A stretch of DNA of 64,000 nucleotides from Desulfurellaceae bacterium bin18 (GCA_002238415.1 MPMI01000009.1:54276-118275); one strand, 5' to 3'; counted from the first letter of the stretch, positions 49,190-58,971 are shown. Numbers and translations are program-made. The notes: generated from the sequence alone by a model not told the origin.

Positions 49190-50320
49190 TCAGAGCTGTA
49201 TCCCGAAGAGCTGCGCCGCGTTGCCGACCACCATCTGATACACTTCGTCGTCCGGGACTCCGACAAAATCCTTGGCAATCTGCTGTTGGGACTTGGGAAA
49301 GGTGCCTTCGGTATGGGGATAGTCGGCCCCCCACATGAGGCGCTCCACACCAATGAGTTCACGGGTCAGAATCCCGGCCCGGTCATCTTCAAACGTGGCC
49401 CAGAACTGACGCTTGAAATAAGTGCTGGGTGGCTCATTGAGTTGCGGTTGCATCCAGTGGCGGTGATCTTCCCACCAGTGATCCATCAGGCGCAGCAGGC
49501 AGGCAATCCAGCCGATCCCGCCCTCGGAAATGATAAACTTCAGCCTGGGATAGCGCTGGGGCGCGCCGCTCCAGATCAGCTCGGTCAGCGCGTTCATGGG
49601 TTGGAAAGCCTTTTCATCCATAAACGCCATACCCGGACCGATCCGACGAGCTTTTTCGTGGGTGGAGGCACCGATATCAGCGGCGGTTCCCGAGTGGGCG
49701 ACCGCCGGCAGCCCGATTTCTTCCAAGCGTGCCCACAACGGTTCATAGTCGGGATGAATATACGGCCGGGCCGGTACGGCGGCCGGGATCATGACCGCCT
49801 TGAGGCATATCTTGGCGGCGCGTTCGGCTTCTTCGGCAGCCCATTCGAGGGGGCCCTGCATGGGCAGGATAGCAGCGCCAAGCAAGCGATGTGGCGCATA
49901 GGCGCAGAACTCGCTCAGCCAGTCGTTATACACCCGGACGGCCGCGCGTTGATACTCGGCATCTGCAATCCGGTAGAACATGAGACTCCACTGGCCGGGG
50001 TAGATCACCTCGGCCCGCAGGTTATCGAGCGCCTGGTCTTTGAGCCGCTCCTGCGGGTCCCAGGCTCCCGGACGGGTATCCGCGTGACGGGCTACCGGCG
50101 ACTCGACTTTGCCGGCAATCTTGCTTTCCAGGGCCGCGCCATCGAGGCCGACCGCCACTGGGTCGAGCCCGTCGATCACATAGAAATCGACCGACTTGCG
50201 GGTCTCGATGTGTGGCGCCCGGTCGCGGAAACGCCGGTCCATTCGGGTCGTCCATAAATCGGCCGGCTCAACGACATGGCCGTCGGCTGAGACGTATCCA
50301 TCGATAAGGCGCGCGGACAT
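49190..50320 (-). CDS. Amidohydrolase family 2 (ACMSD-like)
   Basis: The 376-aa TIM-barrel protein starts at ATG 50320 after AGAGGAGGACACTC. It has the metal-binding start VSADGHVVEPADLW, the internal His in PAVAHSGTAADIG, the ERLMWGADYPHTEGTFP segment with Asp, and a WLSEFCAYAPHRLLGAAILPMQ stretch. These fit the ACMSD/2-hydroxy-dicarboxylate decarboxylase or hydrolase branch, which often acts on aromatic or ring-cleavage acids. The reaction cannot be named. It lies 17 nt upstream of the Cys-less nitrilase gene and 21 nt downstream of an LLM oxidoreductase gene, all minus strand. Confidence 0.87.
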   Translation of the reverse strand: MSARLIDGYVSADGHVVEPADLWTTRMDRRFRDRAPHIETRKSVDFYVIDGLDPVAVGLDGAALESKIAGKVESPVARHADTRPGAWDPQERLKDQALDNLRAEVIYPGQWSLMFYRIADAEYQRAAVRVYNDWLSEFCAYAPHRLLGAAILPMQGPLEWAAEEAERAAKICLKAVMIPAAVPARPYIHPDYEPLWARLEEIGLPAVAHSGTAADIGASTHEKARRIGPGMAFMDEKAFQPMNALTELIWSGAPQRYPRLKFIISEGGIGWIACLLRLMDHWWEDHRHWMQPQLNEPPSTYFKRQFWATFEDDRAGILTRELIGVERLMWGADYPHTEGTFPKSQQQIAKDFVGVPDDEVYQMVVGNAAQLFGIQL

Positions 50321-50341
50321 GAGTGTCCTCCTCTTGTTCAC

Positions 50342-51322
50342 TTACCGATGCGCTTCGTCCAACAACGGCTTAAAAAAGTCGGGTTGGGCGATCCAGTCGT
50401 CTTCACTCGTCATTTCTTGGAAGAAGCTCGTGTCAATAACGACTTCATCGATGCCGGCCTCCTTACACTCTTTGAGCTGTGGCAACATCTCGTCAGGCGT
50501 GCCGATCCAGTTTGGCTGCATGAGCTGGTCGCCGATCTTCTCAATACTGGGTAAGGCAGGGGCGGCAAACACACGATGGACGAGTTGAAGCGGACCGCGG
50601 CCAAACTCCTCTTTTGCCATCTGGTTAATATGTTGCATGCGCGTGGTCGCAAGCTCGACGGTATGACCAGCCGGATGCCAGGCATCACACAACTCAGCCA
50701 CCCGTGACAAGCCTGCGTCGCTCAAAAAGCCACCAAGAATCGGTACGGCTGGATTGCCGTGTGCGTCACGCTGTGTTGGCTTGGGTGAGGTTAATCCCCG
50801 TGGAATAGTGTAGAACGGACCGTCATGCTGGGTTGGATTCGTCTTCCACGCTGCGCGTAAGGCGCGAATAAAGTCACTACAACGGGCGCCCAATTTTTCA
50901 AATGGCGTCTCCATCTGTGCATATTCTTCGCGTGACCAGCCTAGGCCAATACCGAGATCGAACCGTCCGCCCGAGAGCAGGTCAATAGTTGCGATTTGTT
51001 TGGCGAGCGCCACGGGCCGATGATAGCCAAAGACCAGAACGGAAGTCCCGACGCGGATATGCTGGGTTATCCCAGCGACATAGGCGAGTGATTCCAAAGG
51101 TGCGAGCAAGCTTTCGTACGCCTCGGGCCATTGCACGAGTTTGTCCGGCCCAAGGACAGCTTGGTGTATGGGATGGCTCTGGGCCGGGTGTTCCGGATAC
51201 AACAAGTGATCTTGGACCCACAGCGAGTCATAGCCCAACTGGTCGGCACGGACTGCAAATTCATGGACGGCCCGCCGGCTAGCGAACGTCGTGAGCTGTG
51301 GCATGTTGAATCCGATTTTCAT
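50342..51322 (-). CDS. LLM class F420/FMN-dependent oxidoreductase
   Basis: The 326-aa protein starts at ATG 51322 after AAAGGAGATCACG. It has MKIGFNMPQLTTFASRRAV, then RADQLGYDSLWVQDHLLYPEH, TQHIRVGTSVLVFGYHRPVALAKQIATID, and GGRFDLGIGLGWSREEYAQM, a strong F420-type LLM pattern. C-terminal IGTPDEMLPQLKECKEAGIDEVVID is typical too. It probably oxidises a substrate of the same operon as the ACMSD-like and nitrilase-like proteins. The substrate is unknown. It is the third LLM gene in the window. Confidence 0.87.
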   Translation of the reverse strand: MKIGFNMPQLTTFASRRAVHEFAVRADQLGYDSLWVQDHLLYPEHPAQSHPIHQAVLGPDKLVQWPEAYESLLAPLESLAYVAGITQHIRVGTSVLVFGYHRPVALAKQIATIDLLSGGRFDLGIGLGWSREEYAQMETPFEKLGARCSDFIRALRAAWKTNPTQHDGPFYTIPRGLTSPKPTQRDAHGNPAVPILGGFLSDAGLSRVAELCDAWHPAGHTVELATTRMQHINQMAKEEFGRGPLQLVHRVFAAPALPSIEKIGDQLMQPNWIGTPDEMLPQLKECKEAGIDEVVIDTSFFQEMTSEDDWIAQPDFFKPLLDEAHR

Positions 51323-51431
51323 CGTGATCTCCTTTATTGGTCTGTCAGTAACCAAATTTGCTCTGTTCGGTTGAGATGAAGTCGTTATATAGCAACAGGC
51401 TGTGCAGGATTTTAGGCCGCTTAGCGAACTC

Positions 51432-52535
51432 CTAATTCCCCCCAACCTTCCGGTTGGTGGCGAACCCGGCTTGCGCACCAAGTACTTTCATGGGTTGCTG
51501 TAAACTCTCCTGCCACAACAGCGACTCCATGGCGATATTGAGGGGCTGGTCTTGAATCGTCAGTTCGTACACCGGCTCATCATACGATGCATGGTTGTGA
51601 ACGCCCCAACCCGGTGCTGACAGCATCAGGTCGCCTGCTTTCCACTCGTAGATTTTCCCCTCAACCGTGCTGCGTCCACTACCGGCAAAATAATAGTTGA
51701 TTGCCGCCGACGTATGGCGGTGTGGACGGTCAACTATTCGAGGCGGCCGTACCGTCATGGTCGCAAAGAAATTCTGGGTGGTACCGTTTGTTCTGCCGGT
51801 GGCCGGATTGTACAGCAGATACAACCGTCGTCCGACATAGTCATTGCCCAGCGCAGCCAATTTATCGAGTTCCGCCTTGACACGCTGCCAGGGCCAGTGC
51901 AGCGGGGCGGACGCTACTGCTGTCGGATTAATAAGGCGCTCATAGGGCATTAAGAACGCGCCGGCCTCGTTTAATTGGAAGGTCCCAAAGGGACTTTCGC
52001 CTTCACCCCGCGCGCTTGCCTCTGCTTCCGGCGCTTTCTCAGGCCCTTCTGTCAGCGGTGGGCCGTCATCCACAATATGCACGTTCATCTTTTCGAGCAG
52101 AGCGGCGTTACTATACGTGAGTCGCACTTGCAGCTCATCACCGTCATTCATGTACCAATATGGGGCCATTGATGGAGTATTCCACACGTCATACTGCCCG
52201 AAGTCGATACGCCTGCCGTGCACCATAACGGAGCCCGCACCACGGATGCAAAAATCCACCTGGGTGGAGTTATGGCGAATCGGCTGGGTCTGCTCGCCTG
52301 GCCGCAGTACGTTCAGCGTCACGCGGATGCCAGGCGCAAGCCCGAGACCTGGTTCACGAGCGTTTGGATGGACGATCTGGGAGGCACGCCGGCCATTTGC
52401 CGGAGTGGAGCCATCTGCGAGGCGGGCGACTTCGGCCTCAATGTCTTCCTTGGAAATGAGGACGGACGGCCAGAGGTTCAGCTTTGGTGCTGACGCGCCC
52501 GAGCAATCGACAAATTTCCCATTCTGCGTGTCCAT
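51432..52535 (-). CDS. Bicupin dioxygenase-like protein (gentisate 1,2-dioxygenase family)
   Basis: The 367-aa protein starts at ATG 52535 after AAGGGGGCCGGT. The N-terminal cupin has RHNSTQVDFCIRGAGSVMVHG. The C-terminal cupin has PHRHTSAAINYYFAGSGRSTV with metal ligands, and a late GWGVHNHAS. This two-barrel layout and the PHRH motif match gentisate/salicylate ring-cleaving dioxygenases, though the N-terminal barrel shows RHN instead of HxH, so only one metal site may be active. It would open an aromatic ring in a catabolic route shared with neighbours. The upstream spacer carries a 6-bp dyad. Confidence 0.83.
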   Translation of the reverse strand: MDTQNGKFVDCSGASAPKLNLWPSVLISKEDIEAEVARLADGSTPANGRRASQIVHPNAREPGLGLAPGIRVTLNVLRPGEQTQPIRHNSTQVDFCIRGAGSVMVHGRRIDFGQYDVWNTPSMAPYWYMNDGDELQVRLTYSNAALLEKMNVHIVDDGPPLTEGPEKAPEAEASARGEGESPFGTFQLNEAGAFLMPYERLINPTAVASAPLHWPWQRVKAELDKLAALGNDYVGRRLYLLYNPATGRTNGTTQNFFATMTVRPPRIVDRPHRHTSAAINYYFAGSGRSTVEGKIYEWKAGDLMLSAPGWGVHNHASYDEPVYELTIQDQPLNIAMESLLWQESLQQPMKVLGAQAGFATNRKVGGN

Positions 52536-52935
52536 ACCGGCCCCCTTAGTCCTGTTTACTCTTGATTGCAGCCGCAATCTTCGGCTAGTGAACGCTTGTT
52601 CAATCAACTGGCGGATGTGTAGCCTCACACTGACCACACACCTGCTTTGTGTTGTTCGCGTTAAACATCTGGCAGGTGCGCCAATATCCTTCCCAAGGCA
52701 GTTCCTACGCTGTATCCCACTCTTCACGCCACACTTCAGCGTCGCAGTCAGAACAGTACCAGGCAATATCCTCCAGTTACAGGCTAGCCGGGGCGGGCTA
52801 AGGCCCCACCGCTTTTCTCTCTTGCTTGCAGGACGAGTGCTCTCCTTGACATTCGAGCCGCTGGTCGGCTAGGTGCCGAATCGTATCAGGGACAGTTTGT
52901 AAGCGTGGTGAGTATTACCGGTCGGGAGCAACGTT
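52536..52935. other. 400-bp divergent spacer without a gene
   Basis: It separates the bicupin (-) and CocE-like (+) genes. GATTGC/GCAATC (52564-52579) is a 6-bp dyad 29-44 nt upstream of the bicupin start and may be an operator. A weak GGGGC/GCCCC stem (52790-52807) followed by a pyrimidine run precedes the CocE gene. No ORF with a convincing RBS was found. Confidence 0.35.
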
Positions 52936-54678
52936 ATGGGAGAATCAAGTCTCAGCATTGAAAAAGACGTGCCTGTCCCGATGCGGGATGGGACCATATT
53001 GCGAGCCGACGTGTACCGCCCGGCTACCCCAGGGAAATACCCGGTCATCCTCCAACGTACGCCGTATAATAAAAATCTGCTGGCTGGCGTGATACTGATG
53101 CTTGACGTCGTGCGGACGGCCAGCGCGGGGTATGCCGTGGTCATCCAAGACGCCCGCGGACGGTATGCGTCCGACGGGGAGTTTTATGCCTTTCGAGATG
53201 ACATTCTGGACGGCTATGACTCGGTGGAGTGGTGTGCGGCCCAAGCCTGGTCCGATGGGAAGGTGGGCATGTATGGGGCGTCCTATGTGGGTGCGACCCA
53301 GTGGCTCGCCGCGATCAGTACGCCGCCCCATCTCAAAGCAATCTTTCCACTGATTACGGCCTCCCACTATCACGAAGGCTGGACGTATCAGGGCGGAGCC
53401 TTTGCCCTCGGGTTTAACGCCAGTTGGACGCTGGCGCGCCTTGCGCCGGATACATTGATGCGCCGGATACAGAAAGATGGTGCGCCTGCGGACCATCTCA
53501 GGCAGTTGATCGGCGCGATTGATGACCTGCGCGTCTGGTTTCAGCATCTGCCCCTGAACGATTTTCCGTTCCTGAACGAGACCGCCCCGTACTTTTACGA
53601 CTGGCTTAGCCACCCGGATGACGATGAGTACTGGGCACGCTGGAATATCGAAGCCCGGCATCGCGCGGTCAGGGTGCCGGTCTGCAATGTGGGCGGCTGG
53701 TACGATATTTTTCTGGGTGGGACGCTGCGGAATTATCTCGGCATGCGTGAGCATGGGGCGACCCAGGAAGCCCGGCAGGGACAAAAACTCGTTATTGGTC
53801 CCTGGTATCATACCTTACCCCTCGGCAACGTAGTCGGAGAGGTGGATTATGGTTTTTCCAGCCATGCCGCCGTCACGGACCTGGATGGCCTCCACATCAA
53901 ATGGTTTGACTATTGGCTCAAAGGAAAACAGAACGGGCTCTTAGAGGAGCCGCGGGTGCGCCTCTTTGTCATGGGCGAGAATGTGTGGCGGACGGAGGAT
54001 GAATGGCCGCTCGCCCGCACGCAATACACCAGATATTACCTCCACAGTAACGGTCACGCGAATAGCCTCCGCGGCGATGGCGGGTTGAGTCCCGAGCCGC
54101 CCCGTATGGAACCGGCGGATGTGTATGTCTCCGACCCACGCCACCCCGTGCCGACCAGAGGCGGCGGGGTCACCGGCTGGCCGGCTGCTATGCCGGGCGG
54201 CGCATTTGATCAGCGCGCAATCGAGAAGCGGAATGATGTGTTGGTCTACACTACGCCAGTCCTGGAGCGAGACCTGGAGGTGACTGGTCCCATCACGCTC
54301 AGTTTGTACGCGGCGACCAGCGCTGTGGATACGGATTTTACCGCCAAGTTGGTGGACGTCCAGCCGGACGGCTATGCACGCAACCTCACGGACGGCATTC
54401 TGCGCGGGCGCTATCGGGAATCGCGGGCGGCGGCGAAACTGCTCACACCGGGAGAGGTATACGAATACTCCATAGACTTATGGGCCACCAGCAATGTCTT
54501 TAAAGCCGGCCACCGCCTGCGAGTTGAGATCGCCAGTTCGAATTTCCCGCGCTTTGATCGGAATCCGCAGACGGGACAATCCGCCGCCGAGGCGCGACAG
54601 CTAGAGCCAGCTTTACAGCGCGTGTTCCATGATGAGAGTCGCCCCTCTCACATCGTACTGCCTATTATTCCACGTTAG
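52936..54678 (+). CDS. CocE/NonD family hydrolase (X-Pro dipeptidyl-peptidase fold)
   Basis: The 580-aa enzyme has MRDGTILRADVYRPA near the start, DARGRYASDGEF, and the nucleophile elbow GMYGASYVG with S116. The jelly-roll C-terminal domain follows (EVTGPITLSLYAATSAVDTDFTAKLVDVQPDGYARNLTDGILR). The catalytic Asp lies in the jelly-roll transition and the His near PSHIVLPII. CocE-type hydrolases cleave esters or amides such as cocaine, glutaryl-beta-lactams and peptides. There is no signal peptide, so it acts in the cytoplasm. It converges with the amidase gene, overlapping by 14 nt. Confidence 0.9.
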   Translation: MGESSLSIEKDVPVPMRDGTILRADVYRPATPGKYPVILQRTPYNKNLLAGVILMLDVVRTASAGYAVVIQDARGRYASDGEFYAFRDDILDGYDSVEWCAAQAWSDGKVGMYGASYVGATQWLAAISTPPHLKAIFPLITASHYHEGWTYQGGAFALGFNASWTLARLAPDTLMRRIQKDGAPADHLRQLIGAIDDLRVWFQHLPLNDFPFLNETAPYFYDWLSHPDDDEYWARWNIEARHRAVRVPVCNVGGWYDIFLGGTLRNYLGMREHGATQEARQGQKLVIGPWYHTLPLGNVVGEVDYGFSSHAAVTDLDGLHIKWFDYWLKGKQNGLLEEPRVRLFVMGENVWRTEDEWPLARTQYTRYYLHSNGHANSLRGDGGLSPEPPRMEPADVYVSDPRHPVPTRGGGVTGWPAAMPGGAFDQRAIEKRNDVLVYTTPVLERDLEVTGPITLSLYAATSAVDTDFTAKLVDVQPDGYARNLTDGILRGRYRESRAAAKLLTPGEVYEYSIDLWATSNVFKAGHRLRVEIASSNFPRFDRNPQTGQSAAEARQLEPALQRVFHDESRPSHIVLPIIPR

Positions 54679-56062
54679 GCCGCCGCAGATGCCAGTCCGT
54701 GACCTGCTGATACGCCTGTGCCGCGCGCAGAATACTGGCTTCTGCCCAGGCCGGGGCTATGAGCTGCATCCCGACCGGGAGCGGGCCTTGGGTAAACCCG
54801 CACGGGACGCTCAGCACGGGCAGTTGGGCCAAGCTGAACGGATAGGTAAAACGGGTCAGGAGTCGGGTTGTCTGGACGCCCTCACTTTCTTCAATAAGTG
54901 GAGCCGGAATGCCACAGGTCGGTGCCAGGAGGATATCGTAGCGCTCGAAGGTCTGCTTGAGCTGGCGTTGCCAGCGGCGCTGCTCCTGGCGGGCGAGGGC
55001 ATACTGGCTGCCGCTGACCAGGGCGCCCATCCGTAACCGTGTCCGCACGTCCGGCCCGAAGTCTTCGGCTCGTTCCGCAAGCCGTGCCTGATGAAATGCC
55101 GCGGCGTCAGCCAGGAGCATCTCACTCGCGCGTTCAATCGTTCCCTCCGCGCCGTCCAGCTCCACTTCCTCTATGTGAGCTCCCAGCTCTTCAAACATAC
55201 GGGCCGCTTGCGTGACGAGCGTCACCACCGCCGGCTGGGGCTCTGTCTGGAAATGTCCGCCGAGCAGGCCCACGCGCCAACCGGTGACGCCGTCGTTGAG
55301 TTCGGCCAGATAATTCCCGGTCGGCTGATCGCGGGAGGTCAAATCGTGCGGATCATAGCCGGCCAGAACTTGCAGGACGTGCGCGATATCTTCTGCCCGG
55401 CGGGCCAGCGGACCAACCGTATCAAAGGTCCAACTGACCGGGATGACGCCCCGGTTGCTGATGCGACCCATCATCGGCCGAAGACCGCAGACTCCATTCA
55501 GCGCCGCCGGAATACGCACCGACCCGCCCGTGTCCGTACCGACTGTAACCAGAGCCAGATCCGCAGCAACGGCCGCACCCGAGCCCCCGCTGGAACCGCC
55601 GGGAATGCGTGTGGGGTCCCAGGGATTATGACATGGGCCATAATGCGGATTGCGCGTTGTGCCGCCAATGGCCCACTCGTGCATATTGAGCTTGCCCAGG
55701 ATAATGGCGCCCGCCTGGCGCAGGCGCGAGACGATCTCGGCATCGGCGGGCGCAATATGATCCCTCAGGAACGGAGTCCCGCCTGTCATCCGAACCCCAG
55801 CAACCTCGCAGTTGTCCTTCAGCGCAACGGGAACGCCGTGGAGTGGTCCGAGTGCGTCTCCCGCCGTCACTGCTTGTTCCGCTACTTTGGCCGCAGCTAG
55901 CGCCGCGTCCGCCATGACGGTGAGGTAGGTATTCAAAGCGGGATTGAACGACTCAATGCGGTCGAGGCAGGACTGAACGAGTGCGAGCGGCGAGAGCTGA
56001 CCGGTCCGAATCAGGCCGACAACATCAGCAATGCCCAACCGCGTGAAATCAGCGACGGCCAT
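54665..56062 (-). CDS. Amidase (GatA-like amidase signature family)
   Basis: The 465-aa enzyme carries the Ser-cisSer-Lys triad: K82 (PVALKDN), cis-Ser in GGSSGGS (about S157), and nucleophile S181 in GTDTGGSVRIP. It lacks nothing catalytically. The AAQAY...W end is typical. Family members hydrolyse amides; here a small-molecule amide is likelier than tRNA-bound Glu because no gatB/gatC is adjacent. A short decayed copy of its C-terminal region lies at 62283. Its 3' end overlaps the convergent CocE gene by 14 nt; the upstream hydrolase pseudogene is on the same strand 21 nt away. Confidence 0.9.
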   Translation of the reverse strand: MAVADFTRLGIADVVGLIRTGQLSPLALVQSCLDRIESFNPALNTYLTVMADAALAAAKVAEQAVTAGDALGPLHGVPVALKDNCEVAGVRMTGGTPFLRDHIAPADAEIVSRLRQAGAIILGKLNMHEWAIGGTTRNPHYGPCHNPWDPTRIPGGSSGGSGAAVAADLALVTVGTDTGGSVRIPAALNGVCGLRPMMGRISNRGVIPVSWTFDTVGPLARRAEDIAHVLQVLAGYDPHDLTSRDQPTGNYLAELNDGVTGWRVGLLGGHFQTEPQPAVVTLVTQAARMFEELGAHIEEVELDGAEGTIERASEMLLADAAAFHQARLAERAEDFGPDVRTRLRMGALVSGSQYALARQEQRRWQRQLKQTFERYDILLAPTCGIPAPLIEESEGVQTTRLLTRFTYPFSLAQLPVLSVPCGFTQGPLPVGMQLIAPAWAEASILRAAQAYQQVTDWHLRRPNVE

Positions 56063-56083
56063 ATGGAGCAGCCCGCTCTATCC

Positions 56084-57026
56084 TCACTGAAGCTGGGCGT
56101 GGACGAAGGCGATGATTCTCTCAAGGGCCTGTTCGGAGGCTGGTGAAGACGGATTTCTGATAATAAACCCTTCGGCCTCGCCTTCGTACATCTCCAGGGC
56201 GACCTGACCGCCGGCCTTGCGGTAGTGTTCGACAAAACGGTCAAGGTCGGGACGGGGATGGGCTCTATCCTGGGTGCCTTGTATATAGAGCGCGGGCGGC
56301 AGTTCGACCTGCTCGCCGCGTTCCAGGGCGAGGACCGGATTGCCCTCGGCCATGGCCTCTTCGGTCTTCCAGTACTTGTCGTGCAGGGGCAACACCAGGT
56401 CTATCAAATCGGGATAGGGTTTCCCGCCCGCTTTCAGCTTCTTGGCATAGTGATAGCGTGCCAGGGGATCAATAACCGGCCAGCACAGGACGGCGCAACG
56501 CAGACGCGCATCCACGTCCGGTGCCCCGGCAGGTAAGGGGAGGGCCGCGTATCTGGCATCGGCCGGGCCACGCCAGCCGCCTACCCGGGGCGGGTCCCCG
56601 GGAGGGGAGGGGGGGGCCCGGTTGTCGGCCATCGGCGGGTCGCATCCCCGCCAGTATCGCCTGATGGGCGCCACTGGAACTGCCCAATGCGCCCACGAGG
56701 TCCGGACGGCTGCCAAACTCCGTGGCCTGCGTCTTGAACCAGCGGATGGCGTAGTTGATGTCAGCCAGGGAGCCGGGGTACGAGGCTTCGGGCGGTACAC
56801 GGAAATCGAGCGCGGCCACGACCACCCCGCTTTTTGCCAGGGGTTCGTTGATGGAGACGTCCATCAGGCGGTCGCCTAAGCACCAGGCTCCGCCGTGGAG
56901 TTCGATAATAGCCGGAAACGGCCCCGGTCCGCGCGGCTTGAACATGCGTGCCAGTAAGGGCTTGTCCCCGTGACGGAGATATTCAACGTCCTCTACATCA
57001 ATGTCATACGTCCGGTTGGCTGTCAT
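56084..57026 (-). pseudogene. Alpha/beta hydrolase disrupted by a 73-bp insertion
   Basis: From ATG 57026 (RBS AGAAGGAGAGCAGC) the frame encodes a hydrolase with IIELHGGAWCLGD (oxyanion), LDFRVPPEASYPG and GSSSGAHQAILAGMRPAD (Ser nucleophile). It then shifts phase in the GC-rich stretch at 56557-56636. The second half (ARYAALPLPAG, CWPVIDP, IQGTQDRAHP, VHAQLQ) is read in another frame. Removing one 73-nt copy plus repeat restores a 289-codon gene exactly. The GxSxG Ser and the acidic residue in TQDRAHP are visible; the His position is unclear. The gene is probably inactive in this strain. Confidence 0.8.
56557..56636. mobile_element. 73-bp GC-rich insertion with 7-bp direct repeats
   Basis: CATCGGC occurs at 56557-56563 and 56630-56636, framing a GC-rich block with end inverted repeats CCGGGCC (56563-56569) and GGCCCGG (56615-56621). 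Insertion plus one repeat is 73 nt and shifts the hydrolase frame; before it the protein reads GMRPAD and after it ARYAAL, which join perfectly on excision. It behaves like a small palindromic repeat or miniature element; no transposase is present. Confidence 0.65.
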
Positions 57027-57183
57027 GCTGCTCTCCTTCTCCTGCGGGGCAGGGCGTACCTGGTAGTCCATACCAAGCAGGGTTTCAGTATCTGTCCTAA
57101 CCGATTTGTCCTGGGGTTGAAAGGGAAATGTCAGCTACCACTTCGACACCTGTCTGTGGTAAGGGGTAGGGAAAAGGAGACGC

Positions 57184-58971
57184 ATGTCCACTCTATTGAG
57201 TCTGTTGCAATTATTGCGCGCCAGCCAAAAAAAGATGCTGGTGGCGGTCGCCTGCGGTCTGCTTTTCGCCGGCACCGGTCTGGTGCCTCCGCTGCTCATC
57301 CGTCGGATTATTCAGTGGATCACCGAAGGGGGCGGAACGCTGCCCGCCCTACTCGGCGTTACCGGACTGCTGCTGGTGGTGTATGTCGGCCGGGGGCTGT
57401 TTCGGTATGGCTATGGGCGTTTCTCCCACGAGGTGTCTTTTGATGTCCTGCACAGCCTCATGGTCCGGGTGTACACCCATCTGCAGAGTCTGCCCCACAG
57501 CTTTTTCCATACGCAACGCACCGGCGGACTGATTGCCCGCTCGATCAACGACATTGAGGCCATCGAGGATTTTATCGCTCACGGCATTCCGGAAACGATC
57601 AACGCTTTTGTGCTGCCAACGGCCATGATCTGTGTGCTGTTTTATCTGAACTGGCAGCTCGCCCTGGTTGCCCTGCTGCCGCTGCCGGTGGCCAGTTGGA
57701 TCGTCTTTCGCGCGGTGTCAAAAGTCCGTACCGAGTGGCGTCCCGTGCGGCAGCGTCTCGAAGACCTGACCCCCCAGGTGCAGGATAATCTGTCCGGGGT
57801 GACGGTCATCAAGTCGTTTGTTCAGGAAAAGCTCCAGGCGCGAGCGATCGAACACCGCAGCCAACGGCTACGGGACGATATGCTGCGGGCCAGTACCCTG
57901 TCCTTCGTTCCGGTCGGTGTGATCGAAGTCACCAGCGGAGTCGGGGTGGTGCTCATCGCACTCCTGGGGGGCGTCATGGCGCTTGGCGGTCGGGTGAGTG
58001 CGGCTGACCTGTTTGTGTTTATTGTGTATCTGACCCAGATCTATCAACCCTTCTTGCAACTCGCCAATATCAACGACACGCTCCAGAAAGCCACGGTCAG
58101 TTCGGAGCGGGTGTTTGAACTGCTCAACCTCCAGCCCGATATTGTCAGCCCGCCCCACGGCGTCCGGCCAGCCCGGCTGACCTGGGACGTGGAGCTCCAG
58201 AACGTCACGTTCGGCTATCAGCCGGACCGGCCGGTTCTCCACGATATCAACATCACCGTTGCAGCCGGGACCATGGTCGCCCTGGTTGGTGCGACCGGCG
58301 CGGGAAAAACCACGGTGACCAACCTCATTCCGCGCTTTTACGACCCCCAACACGGCGCTGTTCGCGTTGGCGGACACGAGGTGGGGTCTTTGGACCTCGA
58401 CTTTCTGCGCGGCAACATCGCCATGGTGTTGCAGGATGTTTTTCTCTTCCACGGCACCGTCCGCCAGAACCTCCTCTTTGGCCGACCGGACGCCTCGGAG
58501 GCCGAGTTGCGCGCCGCGGCGCAGGCGGCCAACGCAGAGGAATTCATCCTCGGCTTGTCCCAGGGATATGACACGCTCATTGGGGAGCGTGGGGTCCGCT
58601 TATCCGCGGGGCAAAAGCAGCGCCTATCCATTGCGCGGGCGCTGCTCAAAGACGCCCCCATTCTGATTCTTGACGAGGCGACTTCTTCGGTAGACACCGA
58701 AACCGAACATTTGATCCAAGAAGCGATTTCGCGCCTTACCGCGCAACGCACCACCGTGGCCATAGCCCACCGTCTCAGCACCATCCGCAACGCCGACCTG
58801 ATCGTAGTCCTGGACCACGGCCGGGTGGTGGAGCAGGGCACGCACGAGAGTCTGCTGGCTCATAACCGTGCCTATGCGCGCATGGTGCGGGCTCAGGACC
58901 TTGCCCGTACTTGGCAGATCGGACAGCCTGGGGAGCAGCCCGAACTCGCGCTTGCCACGGGCAGTGATTAG
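57184..58971 (+). CDS. ABC exporter, fused permease and ATPase (MsbA/ABCB-like)
   Basis: The 595-aa half-transporter has six membrane helices in residues 1-310 (starting LLQLLRASQKKMLVAVACGLLFAG), a FFHTQRTGGLIARSINDIEAIE coupling segment at about 109-130, and an ATPase. The ATPase has Walker A VGATGAGKTT (368-377), signature LSAGQKQRLS (about 473-482) and Walker B LILDEATS (about 495-502), then an H-loop. It works as a homodimer, exporting lipids, drugs or other hydrophobic compounds. ATG 57184 follows GGAAAAGGAGACGC. No specific cargo can be inferred; it is in front of an amidohydrolase gene. Confidence 0.9.
   Translation: MSTLLSLLQLLRASQKKMLVAVACGLLFAGTGLVPPLLIRRIIQWITEGGGTLPALLGVTGLLLVVYVGRGLFRYGYGRFSHEVSFDVLHSLMVRVYTHLQSLPHSFFHTQRTGGLIARSINDIEAIEDFIAHGIPETINAFVLPTAMICVLFYLNWQLALVALLPLPVASWIVFRAVSKVRTEWRPVRQRLEDLTPQVQDNLSGVTVIKSFVQEKLQARAIEHRSQRLRDDMLRASTLSFVPVGVIEVTSGVGVVLIALLGGVMALGGRVSAADLFVFIVYLTQIYQPFLQLANINDTLQKATVSSERVFELLNLQPDIVSPPHGVRPARLTWDVELQNVTFGYQPDRPVLHDINITVAAGTMVALVGATGAGKTTVTNLIPRFYDPQHGAVRVGGHEVGSLDLDFLRGNIAMVLQDVFLFHGTVRQNLLFGRPDASEAELRAAAQAANAEEFILGLSQGYDTLIGERGVRLSAGQKQRLSIARALLKDAPILILDEATSSVDTETEHLIQEAISRLTAQRTTVAIAHRLSTIRNADLIVVLDHGRVVEQGTHESLLAHNRAYARMVRAQDLARTWQIGQPGEQPELALATGSD

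Noticed and set aside
49115..50257. Long plus-strand ORF of 380 codons
   Set aside because: It is fully antisense to the ACMSD-like and nitrilase-like genes, which have strong motifs and RBSs; its product has no recognisable domain.
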